64,000 bases of DNA, taken from positions 8,650 through 72,649 of the forward strand of contig CAJKGK010000016.1 of assembly GCA_905199445.1 (NCBI GenBank), in the 5' to 3' direction. The stretch comes from an uncultured Lachnospiraceae bacterium (GTDB taxonomy: Bacteria > Bacillota > Clostridia > Lachnospirales > Lachnospiraceae). Of this stretch, positions 26,109 to 34,143 are shown piece after piece; the first letter of the stretch is position 1; each line of letters begins with the position of its first letter. Made by a program: the position numbers and the translations under genes. The notes under the pieces are model-generated. The model was given only the letters and a program-made list of their open reading frames with translations, did no database searches and had not been told where the DNA came from.

Positions 26109-26640
26109 ATATTTCTCCCATTGCATTTTCTATGGTATTGAATTTTTCCGGAATTTCCAAACCAGCGCAGACATACATCATCCGGCCAAAAATCTCCACT
26201 TCAAACCAGGCTTTTCTTTTATGCCTGTCAACCTTTTTAATGGATGTTTCATAACTTTTTAAAGGTCCTTCTTTGATATAAACCTTATGATCTTTAATAT
26301 ATCCCCGGCTCATCCGCAAAACTCGGTCATGATCCAAAAGTTCGATCATACGAACTTCTTCTTTAGTCAAAGGTATCAGTTCACCACCCATATCCAGGAT
26401 CTTGCTCAGACCAATCACAGATTTCAGGGCCTGATAAAGCACTGTGGGATCGTCTGTGCGCACAAAGATGTATCCCGGAAAAAGCAGGTTTTTCTCCTTA
26501 TGCCAGGCACCTTTATACCGCTTCATATATTCAAATTCAGGCGTAAAGCTATCTTTTAATATGGATTTAGGAACAATCCTCTAATACTGGAGCATCATGT
26601 CCCGCTCCATCCCGGACCTTACCTGTATGACAAACCACAT
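26092..26640 (-). pseudogene. loaP: LoaP transcription antiterminator interrupted by an in-frame amber codon
   Basis: LoaP is a NusG paralogue that lets RNA polymerase read through terminators of long polysaccharide and metabolite operons. The full frame starts at 26640 with a GGGGTG ribosome binding site: MWFVIQVRSGMERDMMLQY, then TAG at 26581-26583, then RIVPKSILKDSFTPEFEYMK and KEKNLLFPGYIFVRTDDP of the NGN domain, and a C-terminal KOW-like region (YIKEGPLKSYETSIKKVDRH). Apart from the stop the frame is intact for 182 codons with family-like sequence on both sides, so this is a recent nonsense change, for example CAG to TAG. The next in-frame ATG, at 26526, would lack the first beta strand of the NGN domain and has no good ribosome binding site. 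Confidence 0.88.
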
Positions 26641-26689
26641 AACTTCACCCCGCATTTTGAATATGCACATCTATTCTGCCTGACTTTAA

Positions 26690-26739
26690 TGCCACGCAGA
26701 TTTCTGCTACAGATGACCTTATATCCCATAAACGCGGCA
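26690..26739 (-). promoter_or_regulatory. Structured RNA leader ahead of loaP
   Basis: In the ~150-nt leader of the capsule transcript, TGCCGCG (26733-26739) can pair with CGTGGCA (26690-26696) over 7 bp (one G-U). They enclose a smaller GCAG(AAAT)CTGC hairpin. LoaP is known to act together with an RNA hairpin in the 5' leader of its targets, so this is a candidate recruitment element. The match to the known element is not tested. Confidence 0.4.
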
Positions 26740-26794
26740 CAGCGACGATTTATAAAAATATAATTATTTAACTAATAAACCATTGAACAGTCCC

Positions 26795-26823
26795 ATTATA
26801 TACCATCCTTTTTACTGTGTCTA
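26795..26823 (-). promoter_or_regulatory. Predicted sigma-A promoter of the capsule operon
   Basis: Minus strand: TAGACA, a spacer of exactly 17 bases, and a perfect TATAAT. The expected start near 26788 leaves a ~150-nt leader before the loaP ATG. No other comparable promoter is seen within the operon. The remainder of the 26641-27084 gap is AT-rich with no gene. Confidence 0.7.
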
Positions 26824-27021
26824 CCATTTGAACGAAAATTCACCGAAAAGACTAAAATATCCGTAAAGTCCAATAAAATCAAGGGCATTTAATCTATGTA
26901 AACTTTATATTTTTACACTTTTTTTAGGACACAATCTATAAATTTTTCACCGTAATTTCTGAGACAAAACGCAGTTTTTTTATATTCAAAACAAGACTGA
27001 TCATCCATTTTCACACAAAAT

Positions 27022-27071
27022 AAGGGTATCGTCCAATCATCCTCTGATCTGATGATTTTACGACACCCTTA
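27022..27071 (-). terminator. Terminator of the sulfatase/ABC operon
   Basis: AAGGGTGTCGT and ACGATACCCTT pair around an inner ATCATC/GATGAT stem and are followed by TTATTTT on the minus strand, just after the stop codon of the first sulfatase. It separates this operon from the capsule promoter. Confidence 0.75.
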
Positions 27072-27084
27072 ATTTTACTGTATT

Positions 27085-28536
27085 TTACATTCTGGCATCT
27101 TTTATAAAAGGTACCACATCACAGGTTTCCATGTAATGCTTTAAGATCCGTTCTTTCATTTCTGCAGCAACAGATCCATATTCCGGACATTGAATAAAAT
27201 TTTTCAGCTCCTTAGGATCTTTTTCCAGATCATACAATTGATCCGGCTCATAAAGACGCATAATATATTTATACCGATGCGTTCTGCACATAATAGCCTT
27301 ACCGTTATACATTTCGTCAGAAGCCTGAAGTGATTGCCGGGGATAGTAAAGATTTCCCGGCACAGGATGATCTGCGCCGCCCATTTCTTTGCAATGCTCC
27401 TCACCGCGGCAAAAACCGCCCTCACAAAATACCGTATCCCTCAGAGGAGTTTCCTTCCCGGCAAGGTAGTCAACCAGCGAATGACCAAAATGAGTATGCT
27501 GTGGCCTGTAACCGGCCAGTTCTTCTGCGGTTGCATAAAAATCAATTAATTCAATCATCGCCTCACTGATTCCATGCCTGCCCTGCATACTTTTTGGCAG
27601 CTTCACAATAAAAGGCACATTGGTGAGACAATCTTCAAAACAGTTTTGAACCTTTTCCACAAGTCCATAATCGCCTGTGTAATCCCCGTGATCGCTGAAA
27701 AAGAAAACTGCGGTCTGATCATAATAGCCATTTTCCTTCAGGGCTTCCAGAACCTGTCCTGCCATGGCATCCACTCTGGCGCACATCCCCAGGTACACAG
27801 CTCTTAACTCATCATATCTTTCTTCTGTCCATCCGTCCATTTGCAAAAGCCGATGAAGCGCCCCTTCCATCCTTGGTCTTTCCTGATAATGATCGGAAAT
27901 TTTTATTCGCGGAGGCAGTTTATGCCGGTCAATCATACTGTACCACGGGTCACTGACCTGATAAACAGGATGAGGATTCAGCCATGGCAAAAAAATACAA
28001 AACGGGGATTCATCTTTATAATTTTTTATAAAATCTACTGCCCCCTGGGTCCACATTTGATCAATATCCCGAATTTCAGGAACCTTTCCTCTGAAAAAAG
28101 AATAATAATTATCCCCTTCAGGATCGCCACGCCACCCATCCTCCGGCAGTTTTTCCGGCTGGCATGCCGGCACAAAATAATCGGTGCAATAATCTTTATA
28201 GTATGCCTTATGCTGTGCCGGCAGCAGGTCATTTCTCTGATTCATCCACACACGATAACCGGTATCCTTCAGATATTTTAACAGCACAGGTTCATGGTCA
28301 TGCATCATATGATTCATGGTCCGATGCCCTGACACATGGGGATACCAGCCACTCATAAAACTGCACCGGGACGGTGTACATACCGGATTCTGGCAAAAAG
28401 CGTACCTAAAAGACATACCGTCCTTAGCCAGAGCATCCAGATGAGGGGTCACCGCAGCCGGATTCCCCAAATGGGCCATACTGTCTGCCCGCATCTGATC
28501 CGGGTTTAAAATGACAATGTTCGGCCTTTTCTTCAT
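27085..28536 (-). CDS. Sulfatase (formylglycine-dependent), choline-sulfatase/arylsulfatase-like
   Basis: A 483-residue type I sulfatase. The first metal motif is NIVILNPDQMRADSM. The formylglycine signature is CTPSRCSFMSG with the modified Cys53. FFFSDHGDYTGDYGL supplies further metal ligands near residue 285. No signal peptide is visible, so it acts in the cytoplasm, on substrate brought in by the ABC importer of the same cluster. In anaerobes a radical-SAM anSME must convert the Cys; none is encoded in this window. The substrate is unknown; a sulfated sugar is the reasonable inference. It is the last gene of the operon. Confidence 0.9.
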   Translation of the reverse strand: MKKRPNIVILNPDQMRADSMAHLGNPAAVTPHLDALAKDGMSFRYAFCQNPVCTPSRCSFMSGWYPHVSGHRTMNHMMHDHEPVLLKYLKDTGYRVWMNQRNDLLPAQHKAYYKDYCTDYFVPACQPEKLPEDGWRGDPEGDNYYSFFRGKVPEIRDIDQMWTQGAVDFIKNYKDESPFCIFLPWLNPHPVYQVSDPWYSMIDRHKLPPRIKISDHYQERPRMEGALHRLLQMDGWTEERYDELRAVYLGMCARVDAMAGQVLEALKENGYYDQTAVFFFSDHGDYTGDYGLVEKVQNCFEDCLTNVPFIVKLPKSMQGRHGISEAMIELIDFYATAEELAGYRPQHTHFGHSLVDYLAGKETPLRDTVFCEGGFCRGEEHCKEMGGADHPVPGNLYYPRQSLQASDEMYNGKAIMCRTHRYKYIMRLYEPDQLYDLEKDPKELKNFIQCPEYGSVAAEMKERILKHYMETCDVVPFIKDARM

Positions 28537-28586
28537 TACAAATTCACCCCATTAAAATTCTCCTTTATTTTGCCGCCTGTCACCGC

Positions 28587-30404
28587 TTAATTCAGCCTGG
28601 CAATAAACTGCATCGTATATAAGACACTTTCATAGTCTTCTTCCGGTACAATTGTTTTCGCAAACTCAAAAATATCTGCAGCCAACACAGCGGTTTGCTT
28701 TTGTCCCAGCCAGGATTTCAAATTCTGATGCATCTCATTTTCAGGCATAAGTCCCATATTAAGCAATGCTTTATAAGCCCACACAGCCGGCTCTTCCCAT
28801 GTATCGCTGATATGCTTTAAAAAATCCGGATATCTGATTTCCTGTTCACGACTGCGCTGTTCCATCAGCATTTCCATCGTCATTTCTCCCTGAATCGGAA
28901 GTCCCAGGCGTTCAAACTGTTCCTCCGGTGCATGATTTTCCCGCATCAGGTCAAGCATGGCATTGATCAGCTCAACTTCCTTTTGGGGATCATCCAGCGG
29001 ATGCATTTGTTTGGGATCCTTAAGTACATTAAAAAGCAGATTACCGTAACGAAAAACCGGCGGTCCCATATGTCCCTCAGTTCCATGAATTTTTAAAACT
29101 TTACAGCCCTTTGTAAATTCAAAGGGTCCGGCCAGCGTCATCCCCTGAAGAATTGCCGGTGACATTCTGCAGCGCATTTGATTGGGCATCAGTGTATATT
29201 CATACAAAGGCTCATTTTCCGGATGCGCCGGTGCCCTCATGTAAACATATTCTCCATCGGTAACATTCACATGGGCACCAAAAAATCCAAATAAACCGTA
29301 CCGGCGAACCGGTGTATCATCGGCAATAACCGGTGCAAGAACCTTACCCTGCATGTCCTTTGGTATATCCACGCCAAAAAAATCCAGAATCGTAGGCGCC
29401 AGATCCAGTGTCTGCACAAGAGACTGACGGCGCACATTACACACCTTACTTCTGGGATCCCATATAAATAAAGGTGTATGAACCAGCTCATTATACGCTG
29501 GCATGCAGCCTTTTGCCCACCAGCGGTGTTCTCCCAGCAAAAATCCGTGATCTGTATTTACAATCAGCATGGTGTCATCCCACATATTGTATTTGTCCAT
29601 CAGATCCAGGACCTTCCCCAGAAAATGATCACACATAGACAAAAGAGCAAAATATTTTTTTCTCACCTTCTGAATAAAATGATCATCCTCCATCGCCGGT
29701 CCATATGGCGGCCAGTCATATTTAAAGGTATCCTCACCTTCGTCTTTATACAATGCTTCAAATTCTTCAGGCGCGAAAAATGGTTCATGGGGATCAAAAG
29801 TTTCAATCTGGAGATACCAGTTGTCATAATCCTTATTTTCCTCGATAAATTCCAGACCGCAGCCAACGGTTTTCGCCTGAGGAAAATCCTTTGTTTCCTT
29901 CATGTAGCGGCGGTTGACCTGGTCCTGTCTGCGCCAGTTGACAGGATTAAACGGCAGTTTTTCCGGATGGGCAAGCGCAATGGAACTGCTGCCGAAAACG
30001 GTTGCATCATCTGCCGGAACCAATGATCCTTTCCACGGATCCCCTTCCTGACCCCGGATACACTCCCAGGATTGATATCTTGTATGATATGTGGCGCCTC
30101 CATCCTCCCAATAATGCTGATGGTCCGAAACAATATGACTATAAATTCCGTTTTGTTTTAACAACTCAGGCATAGAATCATCAAAAGGTTCCAGAGGCGA
30201 CCAGCCTCTGTGCAGAAAATTCAGCCGCCCTGTATGAAGCTCCCGCCTGGCCGGCATACATGGTAGGCTGGAAGCATAAGATCTGTCAAAAGTAACTGTT
30301 TTTTCACCAAGTCTTTTAAAATCAGGCATTTTCGCCAAATCACATCCATAGTTAGGCAGATAATGGCGATTCAGTGAATCATACATCACCATAATTGCAC
30401 GCAT
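28587..30404 (-). CDS. Second sulfatase family protein
   Basis: A 605-residue sulfatase-fold protein, longer than its neighbour. It starts MRAIMVMYDSLNRHYLPNYG. The signature is CMPARRELHTGR, with the candidate formylglycine Cys49; Ala replaces the more usual Ser after Pro, as in a subset of sulfatases. LIVNTDHGFLLGEHRWWAKG near residue 282 supplies metal ligands. A C-terminal region of ~170 residues has no recognisable motif. No signal peptide is visible. It lies between the first sulfatase and the ABC permeases, so both sulfatases probably attack sulfate groups of the same imported glycan. A phosphoesterase activity of the same fold is a less likely alternative. Confidence 0.87.
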   Translation of the reverse strand: MRAIMVMYDSLNRHYLPNYGCDLAKMPDFKRLGEKTVTFDRSYASSLPCMPARRELHTGRLNFLHRGWSPLEPFDDSMPELLKQNGIYSHIVSDHQHYWEDGGATYHTRYQSWECIRGQEGDPWKGSLVPADDATVFGSSSIALAHPEKLPFNPVNWRRQDQVNRRYMKETKDFPQAKTVGCGLEFIEENKDYDNWYLQIETFDPHEPFFAPEEFEALYKDEGEDTFKYDWPPYGPAMEDDHFIQKVRKKYFALLSMCDHFLGKVLDLMDKYNMWDDTMLIVNTDHGFLLGEHRWWAKGCMPAYNELVHTPLFIWDPRSKVCNVRRQSLVQTLDLAPTILDFFGVDIPKDMQGKVLAPVIADDTPVRRYGLFGFFGAHVNVTDGEYVYMRAPAHPENEPLYEYTLMPNQMRCRMSPAILQGMTLAGPFEFTKGCKVLKIHGTEGHMGPPVFRYGNLLFNVLKDPKQMHPLDDPQKEVELINAMLDLMRENHAPEEQFERLGLPIQGEMTMEMLMEQRSREQEIRYPDFLKHISDTWEEPAVWAYKALLNMGLMPENEMHQNLKSWLGQKQTAVLAADIFEFAKTIVPEEDYESVLYTMQFIARLN

Positions 30405-30453
30405 ATTTTTTTCTCCTCCTTATCGTTCCCCCACTGTAATTTTACAGGGCCTG

Positions 30454-31359
30454 TCAGTTTTTCATTCCGGTCGAAGCAATGCCCTGAACAAAGTATTTCT
30501 GAGCACAGAAATATAAAATAACCATCGGAATAGACGTAATCAGTGTGGCAGCCATCAGCCAGTTATAATGGGTTGCCGTGGATCCTCTGAACATCTGCAG
30601 TCCCAGCTGAACCGTTTTCATTTTCTCTGAACTTGTAAGTATCAGCGGATAGAAGAAATCGTTCCAGGTGGACACACCCTTAAGAATCGTCAATGTGGCC
30701 AATATTGTTTTAGACATGGGCAGAAAAATGTATATGTACGTTTTTACAGGTCCACAGCCGTCAATTCTGGCCGCTTCATCCAGTTCTCTTGGAAATGTGG
30801 AATAAAACTGGCGGCACAAAAAGATTCCAAAAGATCCGGCCAAAAACGGAATGATCAGCGCAGCATAACTATCCAGCAGTCCCGTGCCGCCCTGCCCCAA
30901 AATATTATTTCCACCGACAAGCGGAAATGAACGCAGCATCACAAACTGAGGAATAATAATGGACTGCGGGGATACCATCATGCCCATGAGTACTGCCATA
31001 AATAAAATATTTTTTCCTTTAAAATCCAGTCTTGCGAACGCATACCCGGCTAAGGAATTAATCACCAGACTGCCGGCCACTACAACAACCGTAATGATCA
31101 CACTGTTTTTAAAATAGCCCAGCCAGTCGCCCATGTGCCAGGCCTGAATAAAGTTTTCAAAGTTCGTAAAGCTGGATGGCAGCCATTTAAAACCGGACAG
31201 GGAAATTTCCGGGTCTGTTTTGAATGCCGTAAATATAACAAATATAATTGGCAGCAATGTAATAATTCCCCAAATACTGAGAATGACAATCGTCAGAATC
31301 TTAAGCGCATTGTTTTTCTTTTTCATACCTATATGTTTTTTTGTATCAGCGGCCATCAA
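30454..31359 (-). CDS. Sugar ABC importer permease, MalG/UgpE type
   Basis: Membrane permease of 301 residues with six hydrophobic segments and the inner-membrane EAA motif (DEAARIDGCGPVKTYIYIFLP) that contacts the ATPase. N-terminal ILSIWGIITLLPIIFVIFTAF and C-terminal FVQGIASTGMKN are typical of carbohydrate-uptake family 1. It overlaps the partner permease by four bases. No ATP-binding subunit is encoded nearby, as is common in Firmicutes that share one MsiK/UgpC-type ATPase among sugar importers. Confidence 0.93.
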   Translation of the reverse strand: MMAADTKKHIGMKKKNNALKILTIVILSIWGIITLLPIIFVIFTAFKTDPEISLSGFKWLPSSFTNFENFIQAWHMGDWLGYFKNSVIITVVVVAGSLVINSLAGYAFARLDFKGKNILFMAVLMGMMVSPQSIIIPQFVMLRSFPLVGGNNILGQGGTGLLDSYAALIIPFLAGSFGIFLCRQFYSTFPRELDEAARIDGCGPVKTYIYIFLPMSKTILATLTILKGVSTWNDFFYPLILTSSEKMKTVQLGLQMFRGSTATHYNWLMAATLITSIPMVILYFCAQKYFVQGIASTGMKN

Positions 31360-32249
31360 TTATCACCTCTTCCATATTTAAAGTTTACCAGAGTGATCAG
31401 AGATATAATAATCAGCAGGATGACGGCCTGAGAGGACGCATAGCCCATTTTATAGTACTCAAACCCATTTTTATAAATCTGGTGAGCAATCGTTGTTGTA
31501 GAATTCAGCGGTCCGCCGTTGGTCACAATAAGAACCTGTCCAAAAACCTGGAAAGAATTAATACAGGCCATGACAAACACAAAAAATGTCGTTGGTGCCA
31601 GCTGGGGAATTGTAATTTTTCTGAACTTCTGCCACCGGGTAGCACCATCGATACTGGCCGCCTCATATAAATATTCCGGAATTGACTGAAGACCGGATAA
31701 AAACAAAATCATATTGTATCCTGTTGAATTCCATATACTCATAATGGCCACAGACAGCAGCGCCGTGGAAGAAGAGGTCACCCAGCCCACAGGCCCCAGT
31801 CCCACAACATCCAGCAAACGGTTAAGAATACCGTTATTCGTATCAAACAAATACAGCCATGCCATAGATACCGCAACCATGGAAAAAATATTTGGCATAT
31901 AAAACAGGGTTCTGAAAAACCCCTTGCCCTTAATTTTTGAGTTAAGCAAGGTTGCCAAAAACAAAGCCAGCACCATCGTGACCGGAATTGTAATGACACT
32001 GTAGATAATCGTGTTGAGCATACTTTTCAGAAATACACTGTCATGAAACAGGTGGATATAATTTTCCAGCCCAACGAATGAAAATGTTTTTAAGTTATAG
32101 TCCGTAAAGGACATACCGATCGTCCATATAATTGGAATCAGCACAAAAAGTGTATAAATCAGAAAGCCTGGCGCAATAAGCAAATATCCCACATTCTGAT
32201 AACGGCTCCCCACTTTCGCACGTTTCTTCAATTTAACCGCCCCTTTCAT
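31356..32249 (-). CDS. Sugar ABC importer permease, MalF/UgpA type
   Basis: Membrane permease of 297 residues with six hydrophobic segments. It has the typical start GYLLIAPGFLIYTLFVLIPI and the EAA loop YEAASIDGATRWQKFRKITIP. It forms the transport channel with the MalG-like subunit encoded immediately downstream (four-base overlap). The substrate-binding lipoprotein gene is upstream, separated by a hairpin that probably tunes expression of the permeases relative to the binding protein. Substrate inferred from the sulfatases: a sulfated mono- or oligosaccharide. Confidence 0.93.
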   Translation of the reverse strand: MKGAVKLKKRAKVGSRYQNVGYLLIAPGFLIYTLFVLIPIIWTIGMSFTDYNLKTFSFVGLENYIHLFHDSVFLKSMLNTIIYSVITIPVTMVLALFLATLLNSKIKGKGFFRTLFYMPNIFSMVAVSMAWLYLFDTNNGILNRLLDVVGLGPVGWVTSSSTALLSVAIMSIWNSTGYNMILFLSGLQSIPEYLYEAASIDGATRWQKFRKITIPQLAPTTFFVFVMACINSFQVFGQVLIVTNGGPLNSTTTIAHQIYKNGFEYYKMGYASSQAVILLIIISLITLVNFKYGRGDN

Positions 32250-32268
32250 CCTTTTGATGATAATAATA

Positions 32269-32292
32269 GCCGGGTACCTTCAGGCACCCGGC
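32269..32292 (-). terminator. Intra-operon hairpin after the binding-protein gene
   Basis: GCCGGGTGCC and GGTACCCGGC pair around a short loop, followed on the minus strand by TATTATTATC. Such hairpins after a binding-protein gene usually stabilise its mRNA and reduce read-through into the permeases. Confidence 0.6.
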
Positions 32293-32382
32293 CAGTTTTA
32301 CCGGTCAGCCCCGCTTACCGTTGGTTTTTTCTGCTTGCTTCTGACTGGAAATTACTTTTGTATACTGCTTATCGCTTCCTGT

Positions 32383-33750
32383 TTATTGTAAAGATACAGC
32401 ATTCCACTGTTCTTCCATGGCTGTAAGCTGTTCCTGTGTATCTGCACCGGCATAAATCTGTTCAAGTCCCAGGCGGAAATCTGTGATTAATTCATTATAT
32501 TTAGGATTAAATACATCTGCAAATGTGGTAGATCTTCCATAAGCGTACACAACATTTTCGAAATCAGGATTCAAAGCCACAAATGCATCATCCAGTGACT
32601 TCCGTCCTGAATATATGGTTGCTTTTTCAGCCAAAATCTGGCAGGACTCTTTGGAGTATAAGTGGAACAGCATTTCAGCCGCCACCTCTTTGTTTTTGGA
32701 ATCACTGTTGACAACAACATAGTTACCGATCAAAAGTGTATTTAAATCGCTCTTGACAAAACCAATCTGTCCCGGGAAGGCTGCATCTGCTGTTGTATAG
32801 GAAGTTTCCGGCGCCAGTGTCATGGCTGCCACCCCTGTCTGCACACCGCTGATTGCGCCACCTGGAGCGAGGAACGTCACACAGCCCTCATCCACCAGTT
32901 TTTTCATTTCATTAATAGATGTTACAGCAGCTTCTGTATTAAAGGCTGCCTTCATATCTTCATCCCAGAATTTAACCGGCTCCTCCTGATACATCGCTGC
33001 CAGACTGTAGAAAAACTGCTCTCCATCCTGATCCAGTTCAAGGCCATAAGTTACAACATTACCGCTTTCATCACGCACGGTCAGCTTACGGACAAGATTA
33101 TAAAAATCTTCCGGCGTTTGAATATGAAGCTCTTCCTCTGTCACACCCTGCTGCTCGGCAATATCTTTTCTGTACATCCACACACGGGTTGAAGGCTGAA
33201 ACAAGCCGTATAAGCTTCCCTCATTTTTTCCTGCATCTAAAACATTTTCCGCAAAATCCGTCAGGCCATCCCAGTTTTCAGGGATATAAGCATCCAGATT
33301 TTCCACATAGCCCAGGTCCATCACCGAGCCCATCTGGCCATAGCCTAACATATACACATCCGGGCCGGCGCCGCCCACAAGACCAGTATTTAACTTAGTA
33401 AAATAATCCGACCATGGAATAAAGGTAAGTTCATAACTAACGCCTGGGTTAGCCGCGCAATAATTATCGAAGCATTCACTGTACGCTGCATTAATTTCCG
33501 CCTCACCTGTACCAGCCAGCCATATACTGATTTTAACATCTTCCCCCGAACCGCCGGCTGAATCATCCACCGCCTGATCTTTGTCATCATTACCGGTTGA
33601 ATCCGCAGCCTGAGATTGAACCTGTGGGGCATCGCCAGAAGCCGTCTGTCCGCCCTGATCAGATTTTCCCGAGTTTCCTCCGGACGAGCATGCTGCTGTA
33701 CCTAAAATCATTGTTGTAACAAGGAATAATGCCATTGCTTTAGATTTCAT
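32383..33750 (-). CDS. Sugar-binding lipoprotein of ABC importer
   Basis: Extracellular solute-binding protein family 1, 455 residues from the chosen start. The signal peptide MKSKAMALFLVTTMILG is followed by the lipobox TAAC, then a low-complexity linker rich in Ser, Gly, Asp and Gln (about 50 residues). The binding domain begins KISIWLAGTGEAEINAAYSE and includes the family motif GLFQPSTRVWMYRKDI. The ATG at 33750 is chosen because AGGAGG lies nine bases upstream and it opens the signal peptide; an open frame runs upstream to 33858 but contains the promoter and operator. Delivers substrate to the two permeases downstream. Confidence 0.93.
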   Translation of the reverse strand: MKSKAMALFLVTTMILGTAACSSGGNSGKSDQGGQTASGDAPQVQSQAADSTGNDDKDQAVDDSAGGSGEDVKISIWLAGTGEAEINAAYSECFDNYCAANPGVSYELTFIPWSDYFTKLNTGLVGGAGPDVYMLGYGQMGSVMDLGYVENLDAYIPENWDGLTDFAENVLDAGKNEGSLYGLFQPSTRVWMYRKDIAEQQGVTEEELHIQTPEDFYNLVRKLTVRDESGNVVTYGLELDQDGEQFFYSLAAMYQEEPVKFWDEDMKAAFNTEAAVTSINEMKKLVDEGCVTFLAPGGAISGVQTGVAAMTLAPETSYTTADAAFPGQIGFVKSDLNTLLIGNYVVVNSDSKNKEVAAEMLFHLYSKESCQILAEKATIYSGRKSLDDAFVALNPDFENVVYAYGRSTTFADVFNPKYNELITDFRLGLEQIYAGADTQEQLTAMEEQWNAVSLQ

Positions 33751-33814
33751 AAATAAACCTCCTCTGTGAACGGGCGTATTCAACGCCGCCGTTAAACATA
33801 TACACTTTTCATTT

Positions 33815-33866
33815 GGCAACCGGTTTCCTTTTTTATTATTTTGGCATTTTGCTAGCATCTTGTCAA
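33815..33866 (-). promoter_or_regulatory. Promoter and LacI-type operator of the ABC/sulfatase operon
   Basis: Minus strand: TTGACA (33861-33866), a 17-base spacer and CAAAAT (33838-33843). Just downstream, GGAAACCGGTTGCC (33815-33830, with flanks) is a near-perfect palindrome centred on CG, the usual form of LacI-family operators. A related copy lies in the lacI-type gene's own leader. Confidence 0.65.
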
Positions 33867-33962
33867 TAACTTTTTATATACATTGTATTTTTTGTTTATT
33901 ATATTCAATTTATATATGCTTATTATGGTAATAATGCCATTTATTTTTGTGTTTTTTATTGG

Positions 33963-33998
33963 TATAATCCTAGTACAGGATAAGCAATCGGTTTCCTT
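33963..33998 (+). promoter_or_regulatory. -10 box and operator copy upstream of the LacI-family gene
   Basis: Plus strand TATAAT at 33963-33968 is followed by GCAATCGGTTTCCTT (33984-33998). That sequence matches 14 of 15 bases of the GCAACCGGTTTCCTT site in front of the ABC operon. The pair suggests that the regulator controls both itself and the divergent operon. The -35 region is weak. Confidence 0.55.
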
Positions 33999-34143
33999 AC
34001 CCCTTTAAGTGATGCAACTGAAATTTTGAGAATATTGAGAATAGCTTCTCTTGACAGAAGTGAAGGATATATTTACACTTTAGTTATTATATATCCTAAA
34101 AATATTATAAATTGGGGAGATATATGTTGAAAGGAAGTCTGAT

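Noticed and set aside
26581..26583. TAG in loaP read as pyrrolysine or a programmed readthrough codon
   Set aside because: No methylamine or Pyl genes are seen and Pyl has no known role in NusG-type proteins. A plain nonsense change or sequencing error is simpler.
33751..33858. 36-residue upstream extension of the sugar-binding lipoprotein
   Set aside because: It would cover the promoter and operator and precede the real signal peptide; AGGAGG lies before the ATG at 33750.
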